Assembly (NCBI RefSeq): GCF_010365865.1
Contig: NZ_CP048020.1
Coordinates: forward strand, 1,302,001 to 1,366,000
Direction of reading: 5' to 3'
DNA from: Treponema vincentii
Lineage (GTDB): Bacteria; Spirochaetota; Spirochaetia; Treponematales; Treponemataceae
DNA: 64,000 nucleotides
In this document: positions 1 through 7,818 of the stretch, in pieces
How the letters are laid out: every line of letters begins with the position of its first letter
How positions within the stretch are numbered: the stretch's first letter is position 1
The notes under the pieces: generated by a model
Database searches by the model: none
What the model was told of the DNA's origin: nothing
Seen by the model: only the letters and a program-made list of their open reading frames with translations
Translations under genes and position numbers: made by a program

Positions 1-223
1 AATCCATTTCAAGCTCGGCAAGACTGTGCGCCATGCGTAGCGAATGAGCGGCGTCATGCGGAATGGGGGCGTCTGCAGCCGTATCGGGTATACGGTTTGC
101 AAGCAAAAGATTCCACGCCGCGGTAATCCGGGCGGCGTCTTCAGGACTTTCCGCTTCCGCATAACAGGGATACTGCGCAAAAAAATGTTCAAGACTGCTT
201 AAGTTTTCAACTTTTTGTATCAT
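1..223 (-). CDS. Unknown protein, N-terminal part, runs off window
   Basis: This is an open frame read on the minus strand from ATG at 223 to the window edge, about 74 residues starting MIQKVENLSSLEHFF. A GAGGA ribosome-binding site lies about 8 bases upstream of the ATG. An earlier ATG at 231 is closed at once by TGA, so 223 is the likely start. The visible part is hydrophilic, acidic and alanine-rich, with no signal peptide or membrane segment. I do not recognise the family. It lies downstream of the repeat element at 243-366 and may have its own promoter there. Confidence 0.6.
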   Translation of the reverse strand, partial: MIQKVENLSSLEHFFAQYPCYAEAESPEDAARITAAWNLLLANRIPDTAADAPIPHDAAHSLRMAHSLAELEMD

Positions 224-242
224 CGTGTCATCCTCAGGAAAT

Positions 243-366
243 GGTAACCGCAGCAGATCGTGTTTTTAGCAGCCCCGCAAAATAATTGAGGTCTTGATCA
301 ATTGGTCTGCTGTGATTGCCCTTCTGTAAAAATAAACTGTGTGAAATTTTTGACAAAATTTCACAC
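243..366 (-). repeat. Nested-hairpin repeat, copy A
   Basis: The outer arms GGTAACCGCAGCAG (243-256) and CTGCTGTGATTGCCC (307-321) face each other as an imperfect inverted repeat. An inner arm GCAAAATAATTGAGG has lost its partner. Beside it lies a 12-bp perfect hairpin, GTGTGAAATTTT/AAAATTTCACAC (339-366), followed on the minus strand by a T-rich stretch, so it can act as a terminator in that direction. The same order (AAATTTT hairpin, then arms carrying CGCA-CAG and AATAATTGAGG) is found at 35419 and 49451. See also 1787 and 63897. Confidence 0.7.
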
Positions 367-371
367 GGAAG

Positions 372-408
372 GGAACAACCGTTACACTAACCTTAGTGCG
401 GTTGTTCC
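372..408. repeat. Nested inverted repeat after the prmC copy
   Basis: GGAACAACCG (372-381) pairs with CGGTTGTTCC (399-408), and CACTAA/TTAGTG (385-398) forms an inner stem. On the minus strand this hairpin directly follows the duplicated prmC 3' end. It contains the TAA that closes the copied reading frame. Confidence 0.6.
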
Positions 409-409
409 G

Positions 410-514
410 ATACGCCTTCGATTAGTCTGTCTTGGCCTGCTAAGTCCTGATGGATACGGATGTCCGAAAAGCCTGCGGTTTCAAAGAGCTTGCTTGCGGC
501 TTGGGCATGGTATT
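410..514 (-). pseudogene. Duplicated 3' end of prmC
   Basis: These 105 bases match the 3' end of the intact prmC at 1843-1947 with 9 mismatches by eye. Read on the minus strand they encode the last ~34 residues of PrmC, from YHAQAASKLFETAGF to DRLIEGV. Only three residues differ (K to Q, V to I, S to G), so most changes are silent. The similarity stops sharply at 514, at the edge of another hairpin. There is no upstream coding part, so this is a gene fragment. It and the true prmC end are direct repeats that bracket the DNA from 515 to 1842. Confidence 0.85.
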
Positions 515-518
515 GGGG

Positions 519-553
519 CTGTCTAAAAGCTTCAGCTTTTGGACAGTTTCCTT
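519..553 (+). repeat. Stem-TTCA-stem hairpin with TTTCCTT tail
   Basis: CTGTCTAAAAGC (519-530), loop TTCA, and GCTTTTGGACAG (535-546) form a 12-bp stem with one G-T pair. TTTCCTT follows. The same layout with different stems occurs at 28105-28140, and in reverse at 15284-15318. Confidence 0.6.
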
Positions 554-599
554 AGCTTTAGATTCTACATGGAACTATTGATATCCCGTCAGAAAAGCG

Positions 600-622
600 A
601 TATTTCGACGTTGTCGAAATAT
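600..622. repeat. Perfect 10-bp hairpin
   Basis: ATATTTCGAC (600-609), loop GTT, and GTCGAAATAT (613-622) are perfectly complementary. It has no T-run on either side, so a simple terminator is unlikely. It lies in the spacer downstream of the TPM-domain gene. Bases 623-698 show nothing else recognisable. Confidence 0.6.
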
Positions 623-698
623 GCTGGCAAAAACGTATAAGGAGACATACCTTTGGCAATGCGACGCAATAAATGCGCAGTATATTTTCAAAAGAATT

Positions 699-1391
699 TT
701 AACATTCCAAGATAACAAGTCCATCAGGTAGCTCATTGGAATTTTCTGCGTCGCTAGGAAAGTTCTGTTGTAGAATCCTGCCGCATTCCTTTACGGCGGT
801 AACAAAGGCTTGGGCTGCGCGGTGTTCTTTTAATCCTGTGGTCATAATTTCGCAAATGCCGTCCCATTTAGTTTGCGCTACTTTTGCAGCAATTCCCGAA
901 TCGGCGATGACAAAGAACTTCCGTTCCAGTACGGATGCAAAGATGAGAACGCCGGAATGTTCCGCTGTTTTATATACGCCGCTTTCGACAAAGTGTTGCA
1001 GTGCACGCGCATATACACGACGATTTTTTAAAGTATTCGGAATAATCAACCGGTCGATTGCGGGAATATTTACCAGTAAATAAACAATAAATACAGCAGT
1101 AGCTGCACCACCTCCGATGACCGCTGTCAGCTGGGCAGGGGACGGAAACCAAACGGTGCGTTCTAAAAGACTCCAGATAGGAGCGGAACATAAAAACAGA
1201 ATGAAAAAAGAAAGAAACGCCGCGCAACATGCAATGAACAACTCTACAAAGGCATATGAATCGCTTTGGTATACAACCGCAAGGGCAATCTCTCCGGTAG
1301 TCTTTTTTTCAACCTCCGCGACCGTATCGGCAATTTCTCTCATTTGAATAGGAGAAATATTCATTAGCTTTAATAGCCTATTTTTTTTCAT
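699..1391 (-). CDS. TPM-domain (YgcG/DUF477-like) membrane protein
   Basis: This 230-residue protein belongs by sequence pattern to the TPM_phosphatase family (TLP18.3/Psb32/MOLO-1, YgcG). The N-terminal 40 residues carry the start of the domain (IADTVAEVEKKTTGEIALAV). Two hydrophobic segments follow at about 48-72 and 88-110. The second half has the family core GVLIFASVLERKFFVIADSGI with a truncated C-terminus. Family members are exported or membrane-anchored proteins of poorly known function, and some show acid phosphatase activity. LemA, the usual neighbour, is absent here. The gene lies between the two prmC 3' ends, so it may have been inserted. Confidence 0.75.
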   Translation of the reverse strand: MKKNRLLKLMNISPIQMREIADTVAEVEKKTTGEIALAVVYQSDSYAFVELFIACCAAFLSFFILFLCSAPIWSLLERTVWFPSPAQLTAVIGGGAATAVFIVYLLVNIPAIDRLIIPNTLKNRRVYARALQHFVESGVYKTAEHSGVLIFASVLERKFFVIADSGIAAKVAQTKWDGICEIMTTGLKEHRAAQAFVTAVKECGRILQQNFPSDAENSNELPDGLVILEC

Positions 1392-1547
1392 CGTATTCCT
1401 TCCTCATTTAAAGCAATCTGGAGTATCTTCTAAAAACGTCCAGTTTTAAAAAATACCTATTATGGCATATTTTATGAAAAACGGCATATCACATATTATC
1501 CTTTCCGATGCGATTACCCTGCTTTTCTTATCGGCTTTTATGAAAGT

Positions 1548-1718
1548 TTATATACTGCATAATTGATTAAGTGATATTCCTTCTTGTGCTGCCTGCAATG
1601 CCGGTTTTTTACCGGTACTATGCAGTGTTCGTTGTAATAAGGAATTAATGAATCGTGAGTTAGAAAAAGCATATTTTCAACTTTCGCCTGACATATCAAC
1701 CTTTGCAGTATAGCTCAT
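1548..1718 (-). pseudogene. Decayed HicB/RHH-type antitoxin remnant
   Basis: On the minus strand a start at 1718 follows a good promoter and a GAGGAAG ribosome site. It opens MSYTAKVDMSG, which resembles HicB-like antitoxins, but stops after 13 codons. In other frames the DNA goes on with fragments such as LTIH and, near the end, QAAQEGISLNQL, a typical ribbon-helix-helix/HicB C-terminal motif. Several frame changes and stops separate the pieces, so the gene is dead. No toxin partner is visible. The identification rests on short motifs only. Bases 1392-1547, upstream of the TPM gene, hold no other recognisable gene. Confidence 0.45.
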
Positions 1719-1741
1719 AGTATGTCTTCCTCTGTATTTAT

Positions 1742-1769
1742 AGTATATGAGAGACATACCTACTGTCAA
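1742..1769 (-). promoter_or_regulatory. Sigma-70-type promoter of the antitoxin remnant
   Basis: Read on the minus strand, TTGACA (1764-1769) and TATACT (1742-1747) are separated by 16 bases, with the dead antitoxin start 24 bases further on. The intact promoter next to a dead gene suggests fairly recent decay. Confidence 0.55.
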
Positions 1770-1786
1770 CAACACCGAAACCACAA

Positions 1787-1834
1787 CCTCAATTATTTTG
1801 CAGGGTTGATCAATTTAGCTGCTTTGATTACCCT
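1787..1834 (-). repeat. Nested-hairpin repeat, half copy B
   Basis: CCTCAATTATTTTGCAGGG (1787-1805) is one inner arm and GCTGCTTTGATTACCC (1818-1833) one outer arm of the family seen in full at 35419 and 49451. The centre TTGATCAATT is also shared with copy A at 294-303. It lies directly after the prmC stop codon, as copy A lies after the duplicated prmC end. Confidence 0.6.
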
Positions 1835-1837
1835 TCG

Positions 1838-2791
1838 TTAAAATACGCCCTCGATTAGTCTGTCTTGGCTTGCTAAATCTTGGTGGATACGGACATCCGA
1901 AAAACCTGCGGTTTCAAAGAGCTTGCTTGCGGCTTTGGCATGGTATTCTCCTACCTCGCTTAAAAGGACACCGTTGCGGTTCAGGACAGTACAGGTATTA
2001 TTTGTCAAAATCCGTATGAAATCAAGACCGTCGGAGCCGCCGTCGATGGCTAATGCCGGTTCATTCCGCCCGTCTTTGAGTAGTTCCTGCGTCAATGTAG
2101 AGGGTACATACGGCGGATTGGCCGCGATGAGGTCGAAACGGAGAATATTGGTGAGTAGGGAAGATGGAGATAGTGATTCTCTAACATGGGCGATGGTTTC
2201 CGGCAATGTACGCATATCTCCTTCGATGATATAAAGTCGCGTTTGTGTTTCAGCCGACAGGAGCCGCTGTGCATTGCGGCGGGCTATGGCGAGGGCTGCG
2301 GGAGAAATATCGGCGGCAATACAGCAGAGATTTCGTATGTTTTCAGCTTCAAGCGTATGCAAGATGGAAATTGCAACGCAGCCCGATCCGGTACAGGGGT
2401 CGAGTATGAACAGATTTTGTTCGGGTAGGAGAGCCGCCGCTTTTTCTCTTATGATAGCAAGGCTCCGCTCTACCAGCAGTTCGGTGTCTGGCTTAGGGAT
2501 CAGCACATCGGGACTCACGTGGAAGGGAAGCCCCCAAAAGTCTTTTTCGCCGGTGATATAGGCAACGGGTAAACCGGTACAGCGCCGCTCTACTGCCGCG
2601 CAAAAGGCTTCCCGTATCGGGGAAATATCGGTGTCATCATGGGCAAAAAGCCATGCCCGCGGCTTATTGAGGAAGTGCTGCAGCAGGACATCCGCATCAA
2701 GCATTAAAGACGAGCGGAGCTGCGTTTTCAGTATTGCCGACTGCATAAACAAATCGACGGCACAGCGGCGGGCATCGGCGACGGTAAACAT
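1838..2791 (-). CDS. prmC: PrmC, release-factor glutamine methyltransferase
   Basis: PrmC (HemK) methylates the glutamine of the GGQ motif in peptide chain release factors, using S-adenosylmethionine. The 317-residue protein has an N-terminal helical substrate-recognition domain (about 1-95) and a Rossmann methyltransferase domain. The SAM-binding loop is ILDPCTGSGCVAISIL, and the catalytic motif AANPPYVPS (NPPY) binds the glutamine. The length is slightly above the usual ~280 because of short insertions. It follows prfA, its substrate, with a gap of only 4 bases, a classic pairing that implies one transcript. Its 3' end is duplicated at 410-514. Confidence 0.95.
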   Translation of the reverse strand: MFTVADARRCAVDLFMQSAILKTQLRSSLMLDADVLLQHFLNKPRAWLFAHDDTDISPIREAFCAAVERRCTGLPVAYITGEKDFWGLPFHVSPDVLIPKPDTELLVERSLAIIREKAAALLPEQNLFILDPCTGSGCVAISILHTLEAENIRNLCCIAADISPAALAIARRNAQRLLSAETQTRLYIIEGDMRTLPETIAHVRESLSPSSLLTNILRFDLIAANPPYVPSTLTQELLKDGRNEPALAIDGGSDGLDFIRILTNNTCTVLNRNGVLLSEVGEYHAKAASKLFETAGFSDVRIHQDLASQDRLIEGVF

Positions 2792-2795
2792 CCGG

Positions 2796-3864
2796 TTATG
2801 CTTGGGCTTTCATCATTTGCTCGCGGGCGGCGATGCAGAGCGCTTCGACGATTTCGTTGAGGTCTCCCTGCATAATCGCATCAAGCTTGTAGAGGGTCAG
2901 GTTAATCCGGTGGTCTGTTACGCGGTTTTGCGGATAGTTGTAGGTGCGGATTCGTTCCGAACGGTCGCCCGAACCGACTTGATTCTTCCGGTCTTCCGCC
3001 CGCTCGGACTGCTTCTTCGCTTCTTCCATATCGTAGAGGCGGCTCCGCAATACGCGCATTGCCTTTGCCTTGTTTTTTAATCTGGCTCTTTTCGTCCTGA
3101 CAGATAACGACCAGCCCGGTCGGAATATGGGTAATACGCACGGCGGAGTCGGTTGTGTTGACGCACTGACCGCCGGGGCCTCCTGCGCGCATAACATCGA
3201 TGCGCAGGTCTTCCTGTTTGATAACGATTTCCGTTTCCTCAGCTTCGGGTAAAACCGCGACGGTTACCGCACTCGTGTGAATACGCCCCGAGCCTTCCGT
3301 TTCCGGTACGCGCTGTACGCGGTGTACTCCCGATTCATAGCGGAGGCTTCCGTACACATACTTGCCCGAAATGGACAGCGTTACTTCTTTAAACCCGCCC
3401 AGCTCGGTTTCGTTAGAGGAAAGGATTTCGTATTTCCAGTTTTTCAATTCCGCATAGTGCGTGTACATTTTTAACAAATCCGCTGCAAAGAGCGCCGCTT
3501 CTTCTCCGCCGGTACCACCGCGTATTTCCATAATGATATTTTTTTCTTCAAGCGGATCGGGCGGAATGAGCAACACTTTAAGATTGTTCTCGCTTTGCTC
3601 CAGCTGCGCTTCGAGGTTATGCAGTTCTTCTCGAGCCATCTCTTTCAGCTCATGGTCGGTTTCTTCCTGCATCATTGTGCGGGTTTGCCCGATGTCTTTT
3701 TCCAATCGAAGGTACTGCGCATATTCTTCCATCAGCTTCGAAAGATAGGCATGTTCCCGCATCGCCTCCTTATAGCGGTTTTGATTTTTAATCAACGCAG
3801 GGTCTTGTATTTCTTCTTCCAGTTCTTTCCAGCGAATCGATAAACTTTCAAGTTTTTCTTTCAT
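2796..3864 (-). CDS. prfA: Peptide chain release factor 1, with one frameshift
   Basis: RF1 ends translation at UAA and UAG. The N-terminal coiled-coil domain (about 1-100) is followed by the decoding domain with PET in [13 protein letters not shown], which fits the RF1 PxT tripeptide, and the catalytic GGPGGQ motif. Reading stays in one frame to QDEKSQIK. The C-terminal 105 residues ([14 protein letters not shown] to MMKAQA) lie in another frame. Removing one base from the six-base run at 3073-3078 restores a 355-residue protein, which is normal length. RF1 is essential, so an extra base in the assembly is more likely than a dead gene; slippage at the run is possible. It is transcribed with prmC. 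Confidence 0.9.
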
Positions 3865-3959
3865 AATTATTCACCTTATAATGCTTTAGCATAATACTTT
3901 AGCCGAATAAAACGGCTGATACTATTGAAGGACGTTAATGCCGATAAATTGAAACACAG

Positions 3960-4857
3960 CTAAGGCTGCTGCATGGCTTCTAAAATCTCTTGATTGTTGA
4001 ACAGTTTTGCGTAACCAAGCGCGGACATGCCCAGTCGGTCGGTGATGTTCCAATCGGCATGATGTTTTATGAGCAACTTTACCATTTGGGTATCCTTTCT
4101 GCCGACAGCGAGAATTAATGCCGTTTGTCCGTCTTTGCTTTGAATGTTTGTGTCTGCATTCTTTGAAAGCAGTAATTCTGCAGTTTTTAAATCGCCGATT
4201 TGAGCAGCTTCCATTAATGCCGAATAGGAACGATCTTCGGCACAGAGGTTTATCTCTGCTCCATAGTCAAGCAGCAGTGACGCAATTTCATAATGCGAAT
4301 TTCTAATCGCAAGCGAAAGTACCGGAGTACCGCGTGTGTCGCGCTGCGAAGCATTATAACCCGCCTCTAAAAAGAGCCGAACAATCTCGTATTTTCCTTC
4401 TTCTACTGCTGCAGCAAAATTAGACTCACAACAAGGAAAGCCGCTATTCAACAACTTTTCTCGGGCGAGCTGTTTTCGTTCTAGTGCAAGAAAATTCTGT
4501 TGTTCTTTAATAAAATAATCTTCGAAAATATCAAGCGCAAGTGGAATGATAAATTGTTTACAGTTTTCCGGCAAAGGCAAGGCGCTTTCCTGTCCAAGTG
4601 TTAAAATAGGTAGATTTTTTCCGACGCCGAATCCTAAAAAGAAAATAAACGCAAGGTCTAGCGCTGATGTATTTTTACCGAGCACAAATAGAATATGTGA
4701 CGCATCCTGCAGCAGTGCGATAGGAGAGCATACACCTTTCTCCCATATTGTATCGACTTGATAGTGTACGACATCGCATTGATGTGATGCAATAATATGA
4801 GCGGCAGCTTCGGAAATTTTCTTTTCAGTTTTTTTCGTACAGAATAACAATTTTCAT
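3960..4857 (-). CDS. Ankyrin-repeat protein with Rossmann/TIR-like N-terminus
   Basis: The C-terminal half (about 135-298) holds four ankyrin repeats, with signatures such as TPVLSLAIRNSHYEIASLLL and TALILAVGRKDTQMVKLLI. The N-terminal ~115 residues look like a Rossmann-type domain: a start strand MKIVILY, then HILFVL, then DLAFIFFLGFGVGKNLPIL, a pattern seen in nucleoside 2-deoxyribosyltransferase-like and TIR-like proteins. The usual catalytic glutamate of FELG in TIR enzymes is not seen. The natural start is ATG at 4857; one base too many in the seven-T run at 4829-4835 breaks the frame, otherwise only a TTG start at 4850 is open. No signal peptide is visible. The exact function is unknown. 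Confidence 0.7.
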
Positions 4858-4895
4858 GATATTATACGGTAATATATCGTAAAATAGAAATCATT

Positions 4896-6130
4896 TCAAT
4901 GATTTTTGATATCCTGAGTCTTAATCGCACCCGACCGTATCAGCGCTATCTTTGCAGTCACCGGCCCCATCAATTCATATAACACCGAAGATGCTAGAAT
5001 GATATTAAATAGGATAAGGCCGTCCTTTTCCGGCAACATTGCTTTACCCATAAACGCGAGTCCGATTGCAACACCTGCTTGCGGCATTAGCGCAAACCCC
5101 CATATTTTCCGTTATCTTCTTATCGATTGATAATATTTTACATGATGTGTATGCACCGATATATTTTCCGATTATGCGGATGAAGAAATATGCAACGCCG
5201 ATAATCCCTGCCGTTACGATAATGCTTAGATCCATATTCATGCCGGAAATAATAAAAAAACTGCTCATCACCGGGGGAGAAAAATTATTCATTTGGTCGA
5301 ATAGGGTTTTATCGTTTGTTCGATTATAATACACGGCGCCACACACCATACAGGCAAGCAGTGGGCTTACCTCAAAATATGAGCAGATACCGGAAATCAA
5401 AAAAAGAAACGCGACAGCTAAAATCAGCCTGTTATCGAAACTCCGCTTTTCCGTAATGAGAAACTCCATACACAGGGCGGTAAAGAAGCCTAACATCAAC
5501 ATGGCCGCATTAAGGCCGACCGGCGTTATAATACTCATGATATTAAAGACATCACTTTCTTGCGCATTGACGACGGCAACCATAATACTGAACACAAAAA
5601 AGGCAGACAACATCATCAAAGGCGGTGATACGCAGCAGCAAATCGACAAACGGCCCTTTGCCGTTGTATTCTTTGATAGTCATAATAGTGCTGGCAGGGG
5701 CTGTTGCGGTTGCAATCGCGCCGAGTAAAAGCGAGAACGAAAGCCTCATCTTAAAGACAAAGAGCATAACGACGGTAACTAAGCATCCCGCTAACAGGGA
5801 TTCGCAGAGCGTGATAAAGACAACATTCCGGAATTCCTTTCTGCCGTCGCTTCGTTTAAAATATCTTCCCATATCGAAGGCGATAAAGCTGAGCGCGATA
5901 ACCGAGATAACGTCCAAATTGACAATAAAATGGCGATGAATTAAATGTAATCCGCTCGGGCCGATCAGTATTCCGGCAAGAATATAGCCGCTCACTTTCG
6001 GTAGCTGGAGCCTTTTGGTGAATCGAGTGACTAAAAAGCCACTTATCAATATCAGAGAAAAGGATATCAGAATCGTAGTAGGTAAATTGAGGTCTTTAAC
6101 AATGCTGTAAATAAAATCGATCATATTCAT
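4896..6130 (-). CDS. Cation/proton antiporter (CPA family), two frameshifts
   Basis: The three consecutive reading frames join into one polytopic membrane protein of about 410 residues of the Na+/H+ exchanger family (PF00999-type, KefB/NhaS-like). Evidence is the early LPKVSGYILAGILIGPSG motif, followed by many hydrophobic helices and conserved APAST and QAGVAIGLA segments near helix breaks. The first break is at a six-base run (5596-5601) and the second at a five-base run (5097-5101). In each case dropping one base rejoins the sequence. It likely exchanges Na+ or K+ for protons at the inner membrane. No regulatory TrkA domain is attached. A structured leader precedes it. Confidence 0.75.
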
Positions 6131-6140
6131 TTTTGCTCAT

Positions 6141-6189
6141 CTCTGATACGCGCAGGTGCGTCGCCGAAAGGGCGATTGTGAATTCAGAG
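6141..6189 (-). promoter_or_regulatory. Structured 5' leader of the antiporter gene
   Basis: Read on the minus strand, CTCTGA at the 5' side pairs with TCAGAG 10 bases before the start codon. Inside lie a CGCC-CTTTC-GGCG hairpin and an ACGC/GCGT stem, so a three-way junction can form over 49 bases. This compact fold right before an ion antiporter could be a riboswitch or a translational control element. I could not match it to a known class. A TATACTATAGTATA palindrome just upstream (6197-6210) may hold the -10 box. Confidence 0.4.
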
Positions 6190-6565
6190 GTGTTTTATAC
6201 TATAGTATATGGTTAAAAGACGCAACCTCCTTTTGAAAATATACGGCATATCTACTGCGTTTCTCTTATACTGCTGATTTCACTATTCTCTTTATCTTTT
6301 TTTCCCATAAAACCGATACATAATTTATATCCATAATGCTCGAGATATCCTCCGCTGTTATATCATATTTAGGCCCCCTTTCTCACAATGAGCTTATAAA
6401 ATTACTCCATTCTTTTGCGATGACGCATGAAGTGGAGTGATACAATAAAAGTGCAGTACTAAAATTGCCGAAAAAGAGAGGAGGAAGGACAATGAAACGG
6501 TACGATCAGAATGGAAAACGATAGGGTAATTCGGGACAAAATGTATAAATTATCAATACATTTCC
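6190..6565. other. Intergenic region between divergent units
   Basis: This stretch separates the minus-strand antiporter from the plus-strand xylose operon. It is AT-rich. A ten-codon frame at 6492-6524 (MKRYDQNGKR) has a strong ribosome site (GGAGGAAGGAC) but no homologue that I know. It could be a leader peptide or a gene remnant. I see no RNA gene or long repeat. Confidence 0.4.
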
Positions 6566-6594
6566 TTGACAATATGTCGAAAGCATTGTAGAAT
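6566..6594 (+). promoter_or_regulatory. Promoter of the xylose operon
   Basis: A perfect -35 box TTGACA (6566-6571) and a -10 box TAGAAT (6589-6594) are spaced by exactly 17 bases. The transcription start should fall near 6601, inside the palindromic operator. Start of the first gene is 64 bases after the -10 box. Confidence 0.8.
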
Positions 6595-6600
6595 AATTAA

Positions 6601-6620
6601 AACCGTGCTCGAGCACGGTT
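6601..6620 (+). promoter_or_regulatory. LacI-type palindromic operator
   Basis: AACCGTGCTCGAGCACGGTT is a perfect 20-bp palindrome with a central CG, the form typical of LacI/GalR-family operators. It overlaps the predicted transcription start, so a bound repressor would block RNA polymerase. The likely partner is the LacI-family protein at 13479-14489, the last gene of the operon, although that protein lacks part of its DNA-binding domain. Confidence 0.75.
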
Positions 6621-6657
6621 TGATATTTTCGATTAGATGTTTTATTAGGAGGAATGT

Positions 6658-7737
6658 ATGAAACGGAAAATCGGTATAGCTCTTATGGTCTTTATGACCG
6701 GAATAGGAGCCTTATTTGCGGGGGGCACAACAGAAACGTCAGAAGCACCCAGAATAGGCGTTTCCATGCCTACAAAGGATCTGCAGAGATGGACTCAGGA
6801 CGGCGACAATATTAGAATGTTGTTGGAAAAATCGGGCTACAAAGTCGATTTGCAATATGCAAACAACGATATAGCCGTACAGGCATCTCAAATTGAAAAT
6901 ATGCTGACTAAAAACTGCAAAGTAATAGTTATAGCAGCAATCGACGGTTCATCGCTCACGGAAGTTCTTAAAACCGCCAAAGAAAACGGCGTTCCCGTTA
7001 TTGCTTATGACAGACTTATTATGAACAGCGATGCGGTACGCTATTATGCAACATTCGACAACTACAAGGTCGGTCAATTTCAGGGAGCTTACCTGCGCGA
7101 CACGCTTAAATTGGACACGGCAAAAGAACCTGTATACATCGAATTATTTACCGGCTCCACAGACGATAACAATGTGAACTTCTTTTTCCCGGGTGCAATG
7201 GATATTCTAAATCCTTACATCAAAAAAGGCGTCTTGGTCGTCCGTTCAGGACAAACCGAAAAAGCTCAGGTTGCAACACCCAACTGGTCAACTGAAGAAG
7301 CTCAAAAAAGAATGGAGAATTTGATCAGTGCCTACGGTTACGGTCCGACAGGCACAAAACTGCACGCGGTATTATCATCAAACGATTCCGTTGCGCAGGG
7401 TATTACCAATGCACTTGTTGCGGCCGGATACACGAAGGAAAACTTCCCGCTGCTTACGGGACAGGACTGTGATATTACTTCGGTAAAAAATATGTTGAAA
7501 GGCCGTCAGAGTATGTCGGTATTTAAAGATACCAGAACACTGGCAGGTAAAGTATCGGAGATGATTGACGCTCTCGTAAAAGGATCCAAACCTCCGATTA
7601 ACGATACAAAAACGTATAACAACGGTACCGGAGTTATTCCTTCATTTTTGTGCGAACCTGTTTTTGCAACAATCGATAACTATAAAAAACTATTGGTTGA
7701 AAGCGGCTATTATACCGAAGCACAGTTGAAGAACTAA
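6658..7737 (+). CDS. chvE: ChvE/XylF-type sugar-binding protein
   Basis: This 359-residue periplasmic-binding protein feeds a sugar ABC importer. It has a signal peptide (MKRKIGIALMVFMTGIGALFAG) without a lipobox cysteine, so it should be released by signal peptidase I. The family core follows: RIGVSMPTKDLQRWTQDG, then VIVIAAIDGSSLTEVL, NGVPVIAYDRLI, and LTGQDCDITSVKNM. These are typical of ChvE/XylF/multiple-sugar receptors. It has an AGGAGG ribosome site. It leads the operon with gguAB-like and xylBA genes, so D-xylose (perhaps other aldoses) is the likely ligand. Confidence 0.88.
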   Translation: MKRKIGIALMVFMTGIGALFAGGTTETSEAPRIGVSMPTKDLQRWTQDGDNIRMLLEKSGYKVDLQYANNDIAVQASQIENMLTKNCKVIVIAAIDGSSLTEVLKTAKENGVPVIAYDRLIMNSDAVRYYATFDNYKVGQFQGAYLRDTLKLDTAKEPVYIELFTGSTDDNNVNFFFPGAMDILNPYIKKGVLVVRSGQTEKAQVATPNWSTEEAQKRMENLISAYGYGPTGTKLHAVLSSNDSVAQGITNALVAAGYTKENFPLLTGQDCDITSVKNMLKGRQSMSVFKDTRTLAGKVSEMIDALVKGSKPPINDTKTYNNGTGVIPSFLCEPVFATIDNYKKLLVESGYYTEAQLKN

Positions 7738-7818
7738 AATCGATTTGTGCTGAGGATTTAAGCGGTGCCGATTAACTGTCGGCACTGCTTTTGGATTGCG
7801 ATTAAATACGGAAACAAA

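Noticed and set aside
302-526. A 74-codon plus-strand frame
   Set aside because: It runs antisense over the duplicated prmC end and hairpins, and has no ribosome site or family pattern.
4896-6130. Three separate small membrane proteins
   Set aside because: Each piece matches a consecutive part of one antiporter, and single-base changes in homopolymer runs rejoin them.
6492-6524. A ten-codon frame with a strong ribosome site before the xylose operon
   Set aside because: Too short to support as a gene; mentioned only in the spacer entry as a possible leader peptide or remnant.
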